A stretch of 64,000 nt of DNA. Source: Ricinus communis (lineage: Eukaryota > Streptophyta > Magnoliopsida > Malpighiales > Euphorbiaceae). The notes beneath the pieces were generated by a model, which saw nothing but the letters and a program-made list of their open reading frames with translations, ran no database searches and had not been told where the DNA came from. The translations under genes and the position numbers were made by a program. Within the stretch, counting starts at the first letter, position 1, and every line of letters starts with the position of its first letter. The DNA lies in the NCBI RefSeq assembly GCF_019578655.1, contig NC_063263.1, forward strand, positions 1,922,001-1,986,000, in the 5' to 3' direction. Shown piece after piece: positions 1 through 10,885 of this stretch.

Positions 1-804
1 ATAAAAGAACTCTTTCTATTCTACTGCTCTCTTGTCTTTTCTAACCCAAAAGAGAATTTATATGCCTTCAAAACAGAGAGTTAGAGTGATACATAGTATG
101 GATGATGCATGTGAAATGCATAACATGAAAGGTTAGTAAACACGAATAAAGCATACATAGATTATAATACAATCATTCCTTCTAACCTTATTACTCCTAT
201 ATATAGTTTGAGGTGAGTCTCTTTTTTCTTCGATTTTTAGTATGGACTTACTATCAATAATGAATAGTAAGTACCAATGTGACATGTCAATAGCTTTCAA
301 ACAAACAAGATGGTATTTTCAGTATGAGGGTAAAGCCTATATGTTTTGGGTCAAGGCCTTCCAAGATGTGGGCTTTAAACTCTTATAAGGGAAAATAACT
401 TAATAGCAAGTAATTGGGTACCTAGTGGAGATTTCTACTATCATTATTATGGGTTGAATCTCGGGTAAGGATAAAGACTCCCACAAATCAAATATCCTTC
501 CTTTGCTCGTCTCCCCACTCAAAGGTCTATACAACAAAAGAAATTTACTATTTTATGAGTGATGGTTAGCTAGTGTTGTAATTCCAAGGTTTGGATAGAG
601 CCAAAGAACTACTAACTGATGCCATCGAGGCTATGGGGACCAATATGCATAATGTGTGAAAATAATGTAATGATGCAAGAATAATCCATTAAGTGATAAA
701 TTTAAGGTATGAATACACTTGAATAAGTTACCAATGGAGACACCACAGTAGCAATGGTTTCGGGTGCACACTCAAGTGTCTTTAGCGACTACGACATTGT
801 AAGG
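1..804. other. Intergenic, no gene recognised
   Basis: AT-rich sequence with no open reading frame that resembles a protein and no repeat structure that I could pair inside the window. It ends where a dispersed repeat begins. Confidence 0.5.
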
Positions 805-1445
805 CTTTTCGACCTAATCGGGAGCACGCTAACTAGTCATAAAGATTAGCATGAGAAATGGAATCGCCACCTAAGTAATCACCAGGACACTTTTTCTAAT
901 TGTGTGGCATAACTAGATTCCTTAAGAAAGTATTGCCACATTCAGAGATGGATCCAGAAATCAACTTTCTCAATTTTGTATTCTAACCTTTAATTTTATT
1001 AATTAATAGTCCATCTTTATAAAATGCAACATAATATTTTTACATACAAGCAATATTAGCATAGCATAATTCCACCTAATTCTAGCCCTTTTCATTAAGC
1101 CTGGCATAATCGCTTTCTTGTCAGTTAATCTAGTTAACTACTCAATTACATGCAAATGTCCAATTAGTCTAGCCTAGTTTTACTTATTAAGTCTAAACTT
1201 ACCAAACTTTAATCCTAAATAGGTTACTTCTTACATGCCAAAAGCCTGTTTAAATTCTTTAAGTCTAAATGGGTTAATTTATTAATTAGACATGGCAAAA
1301 CCTACCTAGGTCTAGTTAGGTTTTATAATTAGGCTCAATTAACCATCTTCTTAACCTAATGGGCTATTGATTACATGCCAAGGTCTGATTTTAAGCATAA
1401 GTCTATTTGAGTTATTTTTAGTTAGCAATGTGAATTATTATGCAT
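805..1445 (+). repeat. Dispersed repeat, copy A
   Basis: This stretch aligns in the same orientation with 16415-17030. Shared landmarks, in order, are ACGCTAACTAGTC, GATTAGCA, a diverged GGAATCGCCACC-type motif, CCAGAGATGGA/CCAGATATGGA, CCAACTTTCT/CCAACTTCTT, and a final AAGGTCTGATTTT/AAGGTCTAATTTT segment. The two copies are diverged by small indels. The family looks like non-coding retroelement-derived sequence (LTR or internal part of a non-autonomous element), but no termini or primer site could be fixed, so the class is inference. Confidence 0.6.
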
Positions 1446-1634
1446 GATCAGATTTTCTTAAGGTTAGGCTTGCTATGAATTTTTGTGGTCTTATGCCTAC
1501 CTATTCCCTAATGCTTATCACAGACTCAAGGATCAGGTTGTGACATCTAAATTTATTAACAGTCCAAATCACATGTATTTATTTGTATAAGAATATCACA
1601 CATTAAAAATTAAAACACACTAAAACTAAATAAT

Positions 1635-1848
1635 TATTATGATAATATTGAAGTATTTTGGTAATATTGGATATCTATCCTTATCTCTATGGATAGATTT
1701 CTTATGTAAATATAGCTCTATCTTTGTAACCATTTACACCTATAAATAGGTGTTACAATCAATGAAATGGTAAACACACACATATACATATGAGAAAAAT
1801 TACTCTCTCCTCTCTTTACTTTCTTTATTCTTATTTTTTAATTTACAA
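1635..1848 (+). repeat. Copia-1 5' LTR
   Basis: Starts TATTATGATAATATTG, where the intact lineage and the 3' copy have TGTTATGATAAT, so the terminal TG is mutated to TA. Contains a TATA-like ACCTATAAATAGG at about 1738-1750, which is a plausible LTR promoter, followed by a pyrimidine-rich tail ending at TTTACAA just before the primer-site motif. The exact 3' end is placed by the primer-site motif and is uncertain by a few bases. Confidence 0.8.
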
Positions 1849-1850
1849 TA

Positions 1851-1866
1851 CGTTATCAGCACGATT
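1851..1866 (+). other. Copia-1 primer-binding-site motif
   Basis: CGTTATCAGCACGA directly follows the 5' LTR. This motif is the hallmark sequence next to the 5' LTR in many plant Ale/Retrofit-type Copia elements. The priming tRNA is not established here. Confidence 0.65.
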
Positions 1867-2417
1867 ACTTAAAACAAGACTTAAAATTCAGTATTATAGG
1901 GTTTCTAATTTCTATTTTGCTTTTAAAACCTAGGGTTTTCTTGTTCCTCTCATGGCAAGTCTAAATAGAAGGGGCATCGTCAAGATCTTCTGTTGTCAAT
2001 AATTGATAGTATTTATGTGGGAGTGAAGTAGCATTTTATGAATTTGAGAGACCAGCGAAGCTGATGATATGAAGGAGAACGAAAAATTTTGGGTGGCTGT
2101 GACGAGGTTGCTCTTACATTGGGGTAAGCTTTGTTAGCAATGTTAGGTTTTAGTTGTTTTATTTTGAAAGATTGAACAATGTATGATGATTTCGTTTCAA
2201 TTTGGTCATGTAGGGGTGGAGCTGTGTTTTGTTTAGCTGTCATGACGATTGGGTGAATGAGAAGAAGTTTGGCAATTGGGGCGGAGTTGTGCTCTTACAG
2301 TGACGATTGTACAAAATGTGAAGGAACATTTGATGCTTTTCAAGTTCGGTTTCTGTGGTATGGTTGAACATTGTAATGAATGATTGTGAAGTTGGAAAAG
2401 TCATGACAGAGAAGTTT

Positions 2418-2461
2418 GATGAAGGAAAGTTTGATGTTTGATGAAGGAAAGTTTGATGTTT
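2418..2461. repeat. 22-bp tandem duplication
   Basis: Two perfect adjacent copies of a 22-bp unit beginning GATGAAGGAAAGTTTGATG, followed by a partial third GATGAT. It lies in the non-coding left part of the MULE. Confidence 0.85.
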
Positions 2462-2931
2462 GATGATCAGTTTGTGCTTTTTTTGCTAGACAGGAGTTGC
2501 ATTGCCAGACAGGCTTTATGGTTGATGTAGCAAGGTGTAGGATTTGGTTTTGTAGTAGATGGGTGGGTTGAATCTTGTAATCAATGGTGAATTGTATTAC
2601 CAACTTTTATAATTGATTATGCAATGAAGCTCTTATTTTTCTGTTAAGATATTTTGCATGTATTCCTTTTGGCTTTGATGAAATAAAATGAACCTATAGT
2701 TAATATGACAAATTCACATTTGGACAGATAAAATAGGCATTAAACAGCCTTTTAACATTACTGTAATATACAATCCTTACAAAAATCATGAGGTACATTA
2801 AACATATGTCTTAGAAAAGACAAACACATAAAACAATACATATGAAGGCAAAGTAATTGATATGGTCCAAATGACAATTTTGTTCCATGCAATTTTATAA
2901 GCTCTAACAAAAACACAGTACTGCAACTTCT

Positions 2932-5900
2932 CTAAGGCAACTTCTTAAACTTCTGCATTGGCTTTGGCAAAACATGTTGCCCTTCTTGAATCACCAGTTC
3001 TGCATTGTTACTAGTCTTTGTCTTTGTAGGGACCAACTTCTGTTTGCCTTTCGAACTAGCTACCACCTTCTCTTTGCCTTTGGAACTAGCTACCACCTTC
3101 TCTTTTGCCTTTGTAGCTATTGAAGTTTGGCTACAAACTTTCACACTTTGTACATGAGTAGCTGTAGTTGATCTTTGTTCCTTTGTAGCTGTAGTTGATC
3201 TTTGGATGTCAGACCTCTTTCTGGATTGCCTTGCTGCTGTTGCTGTTTCTGTATAACCACTAACAGTCCTCACATTCCTTTCCCCTGGCATCTGCATTAT
3301 GACATCTTATATTTAGAACATGAAATATATGAAAACACACAAAATTAGAGATTCACATCTAACATGTTGAGTACGTACTCTTAAATACATATTACCAGTC
3401 TCTGTGGATATGTGTAGGCCATATCCTTTTCTAGCCTGCAGTACAACAACACATAACTCATAGGATTACTAAGTATAATTCACACAGAACTAAGTTATGA
3501 ACAATACCTGAATTCTTTCTTTGGCAATTATTCTCTTATCATATGGCGGTTTGGATTGTGAAGGACCAGCTTCTATATTTTCAACTGTAGTCTGATTTGG
3601 TACATCAATATTGGTAACATTACTTGTAGGAGCTGGTGATTACTTGTAGGAGCTGGTGGGCATCTACTTCTCCTTCTGCTTCTCTGTTACAAGTAGAAAA
3701 TTCAAGAATGAACATACTACTTAATTTATGATATGACAGCTCTAACAAAAAAATTATACCTGATTGTCCAAAATACCTTTAGATGCAGGTGGATTATCCT
3801 TTCTTGGGCACCCTCTTTGATTGTGTCCATATGCATAGCAAATTCTACACTGCATCCTTATTCCATTTCTACTTAATTTGTTTGGATCCCTTTCTTTTTC
3901 ATCAACAGCTTTCTTTCTGTTCACCTTAGGTCTTCCTGACATCTTTTTGAATGGTGGTGGATGCACTGGTGCCTCAGTGATCTCATGCCACATCTTCTGG
4001 CCATTTAATGGTTCTAGGGCATATTGATAGGCTTTTAAGTACATGTCCTTCTTGTAGCATTCATCAACATAGTCATCCACATTCTGCCTCAACCAATGAA
4101 TACTGGAAATTACATGAATGCAAGGAATTCCAGTCAGTTGCCAAGCTCTGTATGTGCAACTCACATGCGAGACACCACCTGTTGATCATCAAACATTTTA
4201 ACCTGAAATTTATCATTCAAAGCTGCCTTTGGTATACAGAATCTGGTTTCCCACTTTAACTTCTCAATCTTCTTTCTAATCCTTGGGCACAATTCATCCA
4301 TACTGTTTTCACCAATTCATACTTCATTTTAATCCTTTCCATCAAAGCACCCCTAATCTCTTCCAACATGTCAATAATATGCAACAACCTTGCTTTGCAT
4401 ATCCATCCATTAAAAGTCTCAGCAATGTTGTTGTCAACATTGTCACACTTAGGGAGAGTGGATATGTATGCTTTACAGAAGAGTTTTGGATCCCTGGAAA
4501 CAAATCTATTTTCTGCCTCAGGATCAACTTCTCTAAGTTCCTTCAAGTTAGCTAGAAATTGTGTTTCATATGTACTGTATACAATTTTCCAAAATAGTTG
4601 TTTCAGTTCAATTCCATTATGCAATTTCTTCCAATTTGCATAAATGCGTCTTGAACAATTTCTTATTTCAGCATGTGGGACATACTCTTGTAATACTTTA
4701 ATAAGGCCCTACAAGCATCAACAAAACAAATTGCATATAAGTAATTTAACTATTAACTGATTCAAGTATAAAAAAAATAAGCAATAAACAAAGCTTTTGT
4801 TGGTCACTTATGAAGGTCCATCCTATGCATGTGTCAATGGACAAGTCATTGAAAAATCTGCTTAGGAACCATCTCCAAGTGTTTTCATTCTCAACCAACA
4901 CCACTGCCCAAGCAATGGGGTACATTTGGTTGTTACCATCACGACCAATTGCACTTAAAATTGCACCCCCAAGTATATTCTTAAAAAATGCACCATCTAG
5001 GGATATGACAGGTCCACAACCTTCCATAAAACCCTTCCTTAATCCACTAAAACATATGTATAATCCTTGAAAAACAGAAATATCCCCTTCCATATTGCAT
5101 TCTAGGTCAAAACATCCTTCTCTATCAACTCTTTTCAATTCATGCACATAGGATCTTAACTTGGCATAATGAGCCTCTACTGATCCTCTAAGCTTCACTA
5201 AATCCAGCTTTTTTGCCCTATAACATGAGCATTTTAAGACCTTTAGTGCATATTTTATCATCAAATTAGATTCCATTTCAGCTACTGAATAATTTGGTTT
5301 CTTTCTAAATTCATTTAAAAACTCATCAGCCAACCACTTTGTAGTTGCCATATTATTTCTTTGCACCCTAGCACAGTTATGGTTAGGTCTAACAGTCCTA
5401 ACCATGAATGTCCTCTCATTTGGAACTTTTGAAGCATACACTCTTCAACTGCAATTTCCTTTACATTGTGCTTCCATCTTATCTTCTCCAGTCCTTTTCC
5501 ACCATACATCATACCCATTTGCAATAGCATAATTCTGTACTGCTTCTCTAATTGTTCTGCATTTGTGAATTTCATTCCTGCTACAAACTTTAACTTTTGA
5601 TGATTACACTTAGGATTGTAAATTATTTTTTTCTCCCTCTTTTTTTTCCTAAAACCACAGTCATCCTCATCACTTGAAATAGGAGTATCAACCTTAGCAT
5701 CACCGCGAGAATTTTACCGAATGGCACTCATTACTATCACTCACATTGTCATCCACTCTAGTATTGCTACTAGCCCCCACAAACCCAGTGTCATATCTCC
5801 CTTGGTCCCTATCCAATCCTAAACCAAATCCATTGTCAACTACTAGCCTTGCCTTCTAGTCTGATGTGGCTGCTCTGAATTCATCCACATTCGAGTCGAA

Positions 5901-6753
5901 ATATCAGAAGATAGGTTATCCTCATCATCACATTCATCATTTTAAGGGGTATAATCTTCATCCTCACTAGATCCAACATAGTCATCAACATTGTTCACAC
6001 ATTTAGGTTCTACTTCATTTTCCCCTTTATTATTCAACAACCTTTGGGTTCAGTTTCATTTTGATTTGCATTTTCAAATCCAACTACCGTCAATGGTTCA
6101 TCTCGCATTGTCATTATGATGTTGATTCTCATTTTCATATAGTGTACAATTTGGAGTAATTACATTGTGACTTGACTTCACTTGACAACTTTTAAAAGCT
6201 ATACTCTAAACCTTCTACAAACATCTTTTTGCACTCTTCCTCAGTTTCAACAAAAACTAAGCCTAGTTCCTTCCCTATAGGGTTCCATCTCCTAGGGGGT
6301 TCATAGACAACACTTAAGAAATGTGTATATCCTAATGTTTTTACTATCTCCTTAATATCATCCATAGTGAAACTAGAAATGCCACTAAGATTTACAGAAC
6401 ACCCACTAACATAGTTGACTATAGGATTACTAATTAATGCACCACCATGATGAAATTCAATAGGAATACTTTGAAAAATATACACTAGAATATATATTAG
6501 TAATGCAATGATACAAATGCCACTTTCTAGTAGTAATAAATGCAAATGCGTATGTAGTAACAAATAACAAATGCAAATGTAAATGCGTAGTGCAAATGTA
6601 AATGCAAGTGCTCAAAGGTTGTAGTAATAACAAATGCATTTTTCGTACAATGTTATACCTACGACAATAAGATTCCCCACCACTTGCATTGCTTTACCCA
6701 TTCAATGTATTAACAAATACAGACCTTCGTTGTCTTTTTCTAGAAGGAGCCAT
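2932..6753 (-). pseudogene. MuDR-type transposase (MULE), inactivated
   Basis: Transposase of a plant Mutator-like element, which would cut and insert element DNA. A short basic N-terminus (MAPSRKRQRR, start at 6753) resembles a nuclear signal. It is followed, after a probable intron, by the FHHGG-containing N-terminal domain (about 6480-6190), an acidic linker, the DNA-binding region (about 5575-5100), the MULE catalytic domain (SLDGAFFKN about 4980; ISDQQK about 4800), a SWIM finger (about 4170-4115) and a zinc knuckle C-x2-C-x4-H-x4-C (about 3845-3800). The C-terminal tail (3297-2932) is Lys/Ser/Thr-rich with a 10-residue repeat KEKVVASSKG. Breaks seen: a frameshift near 5545, a TGA replacing a Trp codon at 5445-5447, a lost GT donor at 4793 (CT instead) for an 85-nt intron ending at 4709, a frameshift near 4300, and Tyr in place of the second SWIM cysteine. 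It cannot make a working protein. The MULE assignment is firm. Confidence 0.9.
3046..3107. repeat. 30-bp coding tandem repeat in the MULE tail
   Basis: Two near-identical 30-bp units encode KEKVVASSKG twice on the minus strand in the low-complexity C-terminal tail of the transposase. A second short duplication lies at about 3635-3658 (CTTGTAGGAGCTGGTG twice). Confidence 0.8.
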
Positions 6754-7189
6754 CTTGAGGGGACCACAGCACACGCGACTTCAACAATTATTGGACCGGA
6801 GGGGAGACAAAGATAATAGAGGCGAATTCGCAAATGAGCGAACTTAGGCTATATGTGTGGAAAGCGAGATTGAAATTGGAAGCCTAGAATCTGAATTGGG
6901 GGATTTGTAGGGAAAAAATTGGAGGAAAAGAATTGGACGGAAGCGGTGAGTTTGAGGTCCTTCATTATGCTCACTACAAAAAACATGTGGAGCCACGTGA
7001 TGGGCCACGTGTACCGCCGTCTGCGCAAAACAAAACACGGTGGGTAGGAATGATACAAGACGCAAACATGGTGGACCAAATTGATACGTTTTAAAGGTGA
7101 GGGTACATTCGTGAAAATGGTTAAAGGTTGGGGTATCTGGGATCATTTTTCCTATATATTATTTGATACTAGTTAATATTAATTAATTT

Positions 7190-7352
7190 TTAGTTTCTGA
7201 AGAATTAGTAATATACATAGTTCTTGACGAACTTGTATTATAAATTTTAGTTCCTAAAGAACTAATATTAGTTTTAGTTCTTGAAAAGACAATTAAATAA
7301 ATAACTAAAGTATAAATTCTTGAAAATTTTTTACTCTAAGTTCCTAAAGAAC
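7190..7352. repeat. Array of short palindromic motifs AGTTCnnnnnGAACT
   Basis: Variants of AGTTCCTAAAGAACT occur at about 7190, 7222, 7249, 7277 and 7338, and again at about 7808 after the MITE. Each unit is an imperfect inverted repeat (AGTTC/GAACT) and several are followed by AATATTA. The MITE appears to have landed within this array. It lies in what should be the leader or start of gag of Copia-1. Confidence 0.65.
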
Positions 7353-7354
7353 TA

Positions 7355-7757
7355 AGGGCTTGTTTACTTATGGAAAATTATATCAATTTTCTAGAAAACT
7401 TTTCAAATGAAAACAGAAAATAGGACTTTGTGTTTACTTTTAGTATTTTTCTAAAATGAAAATAGAAAATAGTTTTTCATGATTTTAAAAATTTGAAAAA
7501 CTTTTGAAAATAAGGTTAACATGTTTTCTATATTTTTCTTTATAAAAGAAGTCACTTATTTTCAAATGAAATTAAGGAGTTTTTACTTTATTTATTTCAA
7601 GTCTACCCTTTATACTTAAAATATTATCTAAATAGAAAATAAAACATTTCTATAAAGTAAACATATTTTATAAGTTTTAAAAAAAATTTATGAAAATTTT
7701 CATTTTTCTTAAAAACTAGAAAATGAAATGAAAAAATTCTACAAGTAAACATGCCCT
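7355..7757. mobile_element. MITE with AGGGC(T/A)TGTTTACTT terminal inverted repeats
   Basis: The left end reads AGGGCTTGTTTACTTATGG and the reverse complement of the right end reads AGGGCATGTTTACTTGTAG. Both ends continue with TTTTCTAGAAAA-like and GAAAATGAAA-rich inverted sequence. The element is about 400 bp, AT-rich and has no coding capacity. Superfamily (hAT or PIF/Harbinger type) is not certain because no clean target duplication is visible; flanking TAA/TGA would fit a degenerate 3-bp one. Confidence 0.75.
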
Positions 7758-7879
7758 GAGTATCTTGAAATCTAGTATCCCTATTTATTAGAGAATTAAT
7801 ATTTTATGTTCCTGAAGAACTAAATATATTTGTCTCCAAAAGAATTATTTGTCATGGATATTACATGCTGAAATATAAT

Positions 7880-8740
7880 TGGATGTTATGGATTTTAGAA
7901 ACACAATCAAAGATGGAAATCAAGAATCTCTATAAAATCACGTCAAGGCGATGATTTTTCTTCGTCATCATCTTCATGAAGGACTGAAATTTGAATATTT
8001 GACAATTAAAGATCCATTAGTTCTTTGAAAGAATTGATGCCCATGATAAATGGGTCAACCTTTCAAAGGTTCGTTTTGAATGAATGCATTTACGATTGCA
8101 AGACTTTAAAAATGTAAGTGAATATAATTTTGAAGTTTTTAGAATTAGTTCTAAATTGAAATTATATGGAGAAAATATTATTGACCATGATATTTTAGAG
8201 AAGATATTTACTACTTTTCATGCCTCGAACATGCTTATGCAGCAGCATATCGAGAAAAAGATTTTAAAAAATATTCTGAATTAATTTCATATCTTTTTGT
8301 TGCTAAGCAAAATAATGAGCTCTTATTGAAAAATCATGAAACTCGTCCAACTGGTTTTGATTCATTCCCTGAAGTGAATAAGACAATTTATAACAATGTT
8401 GAGCATGAACGAGTAAGAGGACGAAAGAATAATTATGGTCAAGGAAGTTGCTAAGGCTATAGCCGAAATTATAATAACAATGATCGTAGTGTTAGAAATG
8501 ATAATGCACATTTTCACCAGAATTGGAAGAACCATTAAGAGAACAATACAACAAAGTAAAATTCAGAAATTAATGTTATTGATGTGGCATAAAAGGGCAT
8601 TAGTCTCGTACCTGTCATATACAAAGCACCTTATTGATCTATATCAAGTCCTTAAAGCAGAAAAGAAGAAATATAGAATCAAAAATTTTATTGATCTCAC
8701 ACATTTAGATGTGTCAGATTTTTTTGAAGATCTTGAATGA
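7880..8740 (+). pseudogene. Copia-1 gag, decayed
   Basis: The translation contains the UBN2-type gag signature of the lineage: LKNVSEYNFEVFRISSKLKL at about 8106-8165, then a FHASN stretch, an LFVAKQNNELLLKNHE stretch, and a C-terminal KHLIDLYQ / LTHLDVSDFFED tail at about 8620-8740 that follows the position of the CCHC knuckle. The knuckle cysteines are lost. There are stops and frameshifts at about 8020, 8282 and 8450. Gag would form the virus-like particle of the retrotransposon; this copy is non-functional. Confidence 0.8.
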
Positions 8741-8799
8741 AAAATTGATGTTCTTGAAGAGCCTATAACAAAAGACATAGATGAACAAGTGATCTAGAA

Positions 8800-10518
8800 A
8801 AAGTTCAAGTGCTTAAAGATGATAAAAAATGAGATATCAATCAACTATGTCACTTCAGGTAAGAGGTAGGACCAAAGTATTTACATATGCAGTAGCAATT
8901 GATATTTCAAAAGAAAGTAAGGATATTGAACCTAAGTCTATTATTAAAAATCGATAAAGAAATGATTGGCCTAAATAGAAATACGCAATCTAGGTAGAAT
9001 TAAACTAATTAGGAAAATGCCAAGTTTTTGGGCCTATTATTTTAACACCTGAAGATATTAAGCCAATAGGCTATAAATGAGTTTTTGTGTATAAACGCAA
9101 TGAAAAAAATTAAATTATAAGATACAAAGCACAACTTATAGCACAAAGGTTCTCACAAATACCTGCATTAATTATGAAGAAACTTATCTCTGATTGTGGA
9201 TGCAATTATATTTAGATTGTTAATTAGCCTACAAGTTTAAAAGGACTTCATATGCATCTTATGGATATCATTACAGCTTATTTATATGGATCACTTGATA
9301 ATAAGATTTATATGAATATCTTAGAAGGACTAAAAGTGCCTGAAGCATGTAGCTCAAAACCTCAAGAAATTTATTCAATTAAGTTAGAAAAATTTTATAT
9401 GGATTAATATAATTTGGACGAATGTGGCATAACCCACTTAATGAATATCTTAAGAAAAGATATACTAACAATTCAATTGGTCCATATATTTTTATTAAAA
9501 AAATATATTCTGGTTTTGCTATAATTGTAGTTTATGTTAATGATTTAAACATCTGTGTGACTCCTGAAGAATTGACAAAAATAGTAACTTATTTAAAAAA
9601 TAAATTTGAAATGAAAGATTTGGGACAAATAAAATTTTATCTCGCCCTACAGATCGAATATTTATTTAGAGAGATTTTTATTCATTAATCAACTTTTATT
9701 GAAAAGATATTAAGATATTTTAATATGGATAAATCTCATTTAATGAGTTCTCCCATAATTGTTAGACAGCTGGATATGAAAAAGGACCATTTTTGTCCTC
9801 GAAAAGATGGTGAAGAAAGACTTGATCTAGAAGTATCATATCTTAGTGTTATTGAAGCATTAATGTATCTTGCTAATTGTACAAGACCTGAAATATCATT
9901 TTCTATGAATTTACTAGCAATATATAGTTTCTCACCAACTCAAAGATATTGGAATAGTATAAAACAAGTATTATGTTATTTACGTGGTATATCATATATG
10001 AATTTATTTTATCCACAAAACTCGAAATCAGAATTAATTTGATGGATATTTATTTGATCCATATAAAGCTCGATCACAAACAGGTTACTTGTATATATGG
10101 TGGCACTGTTATATCTTAGCGTTCCACTAAGCAAACTCTAACTGCCACATTATCTAATCATGCTGAAATATTGGTAATACACGAGGATAGTAGAGAATGC
10201 ATATGGTTAAGATCTATGATCCAACATATTAAAGAAACATGTGATTTTTTATTTGATAAAGTAAGTTTAACCATACTATATGAAGATAATGTTGTTTGTA
10301 TTACACAACTCAAAAGAGAATACTTTAAAGGAGATAGAACCAAACACATTTTGCCAAAATTCTTTAACACATGAGCTTTAGGAGCAAAAAGTCTTAGATG
10401 TTCATCAAATTCAATCTATTGATAATTTGACAGATTTATTTACAAAAGCACCTCCTCCAACAACATTGGAGAAGTTAGTGAACAAAATTAGCATTCACCG
10501 ACTAAGATATCTTTGTTA
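8800..10518 (+). pseudogene. Copia-1 reverse transcriptase/RNase H, decayed
   Basis: Recognisable RT pieces in order: EISINYV-like linker, KPIGYK-like (about 9060), YKAQLIAQ (about 9124), IYMNILEG-like (about 9305), then a 9422-9688 segment with VYVNDLNI where the catalytic Y-V-D-D of an active Copia RT should be (Asp changed to Asn), MKDLGQIKFYLALQIE, then 9725-10042 with YLANCTRPEISFSMNLLA. RNase H remnants follow (ARSQTGYL about 10070; ILYEDNVVCITQLK about 10270; GDRTKHILPKFF about 10330; NLTDLFTKAPPP about 10425). Many stops and frameshifts are present. No integrase is left. Confidence 0.85.
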
Positions 10519-10748
10519 GAAGCCATGCTTTCATGAAGAGAAGATTTTGATGCGCTATACTCTTTTTTTTCTTAGCTTAGATTTTGTCCTATTGAATTTT
10601 TCTAGCAAGGTTTTTAAAAACAGTGTTATGGTGCAAGCTTCTACATTAATAATGTACTATTTTTTCTTCACTAAGTTTTTTTTCTACAAAATTTTTCTTA
10701 GTAAGGTTTTAACAAGGGATATTCATTCTAATAGACATCCAATGAGAG

Positions 10749-10885
10749 TGTTATGATAATATTGAAGTGTTTTAGCAATATTAAATGGCTATCCCTATTT
10801 CTATGGATAAATTTTTATGAAAATAAATTTTTATTTTTATAAATCTTTACACTTATAAATAATATATATATATATATATATACCA
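10749..10885 (+). repeat. Copia-1 3' LTR, truncated
   Basis: Begins TGTTATGATAATATTGAAG, colinear with the 5' LTR as far as ACTTATAAATA, then runs into a (TA)n tract at about 10861-10884. The rest of the LTR is missing. The purine run normally just upstream (polypurine tract) reads AATGAGAG, a weakened version. Confidence 0.8.

Larger units (their letters stand above)
1990..7150 (-). mobile_element. Mutator-like element (MULE) nested in Copia-1
   Basis: A MuDR-type transposase pseudogene occupies 2932-6753 on the minus strand. It is flanked on its 5' side by about 400 bp of moderately GC-richer leader that ends near 7150 at ATCCCAGATACCCCAACC (minus strand). Copia gag sequence resumes to the right (about 7780 onward) and the Copia LTR and primer site lie to the left, so the MULE is inside the retrotransposon. 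I could not find a matching terminal inverted repeat on the left side; the left limit (about 1990) is a guess, and the element may have lost that end or belong to a group without long TIRs. Confidence 0.7.
1635..10885 (+). mobile_element. Copia LTR retrotransposon (Ale/Retrofit-like), decayed, with nested MULE and MITE
   Basis: The sequence shows a 5' LTR at 1635-1848, a primer-site-like motif at 1851, a broken gag at about 7880-8740, a broken reverse transcriptase/RNase H at about 8800-10518, and a truncated 3' LTR at 10749. The two LTRs share TTATGATAATATTGAAG, CTATGGATA and ACACNTATAAATA in the same order. Gag and pol read on the plus strand with many stop codons and frameshifts, so the copy is dead. 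The protease and integrase regions are missing: the gag end (THLDVSDFFED) is followed within about 100 bp by the linker just before RT (EISINYV). Removing the nested Mutator-like element (about 5 kb) and the MITE (0.4 kb) leaves about 3.8 kb of Copia sequence, shorter than a complete element of this lineage. Confidence 0.85.

Noticed and set aside
2013..2603. Two minus-strand frames of 76 and 87 codons
   Set aside because: No protein family resemblance, low-complexity composition, and they lie in the non-coding end of a decayed MULE.
4283..5070. Plus-strand frames of 86-91 codons opposite the MULE transposase
   Set aside because: Antisense shadows of conserved transposase coding sequence.
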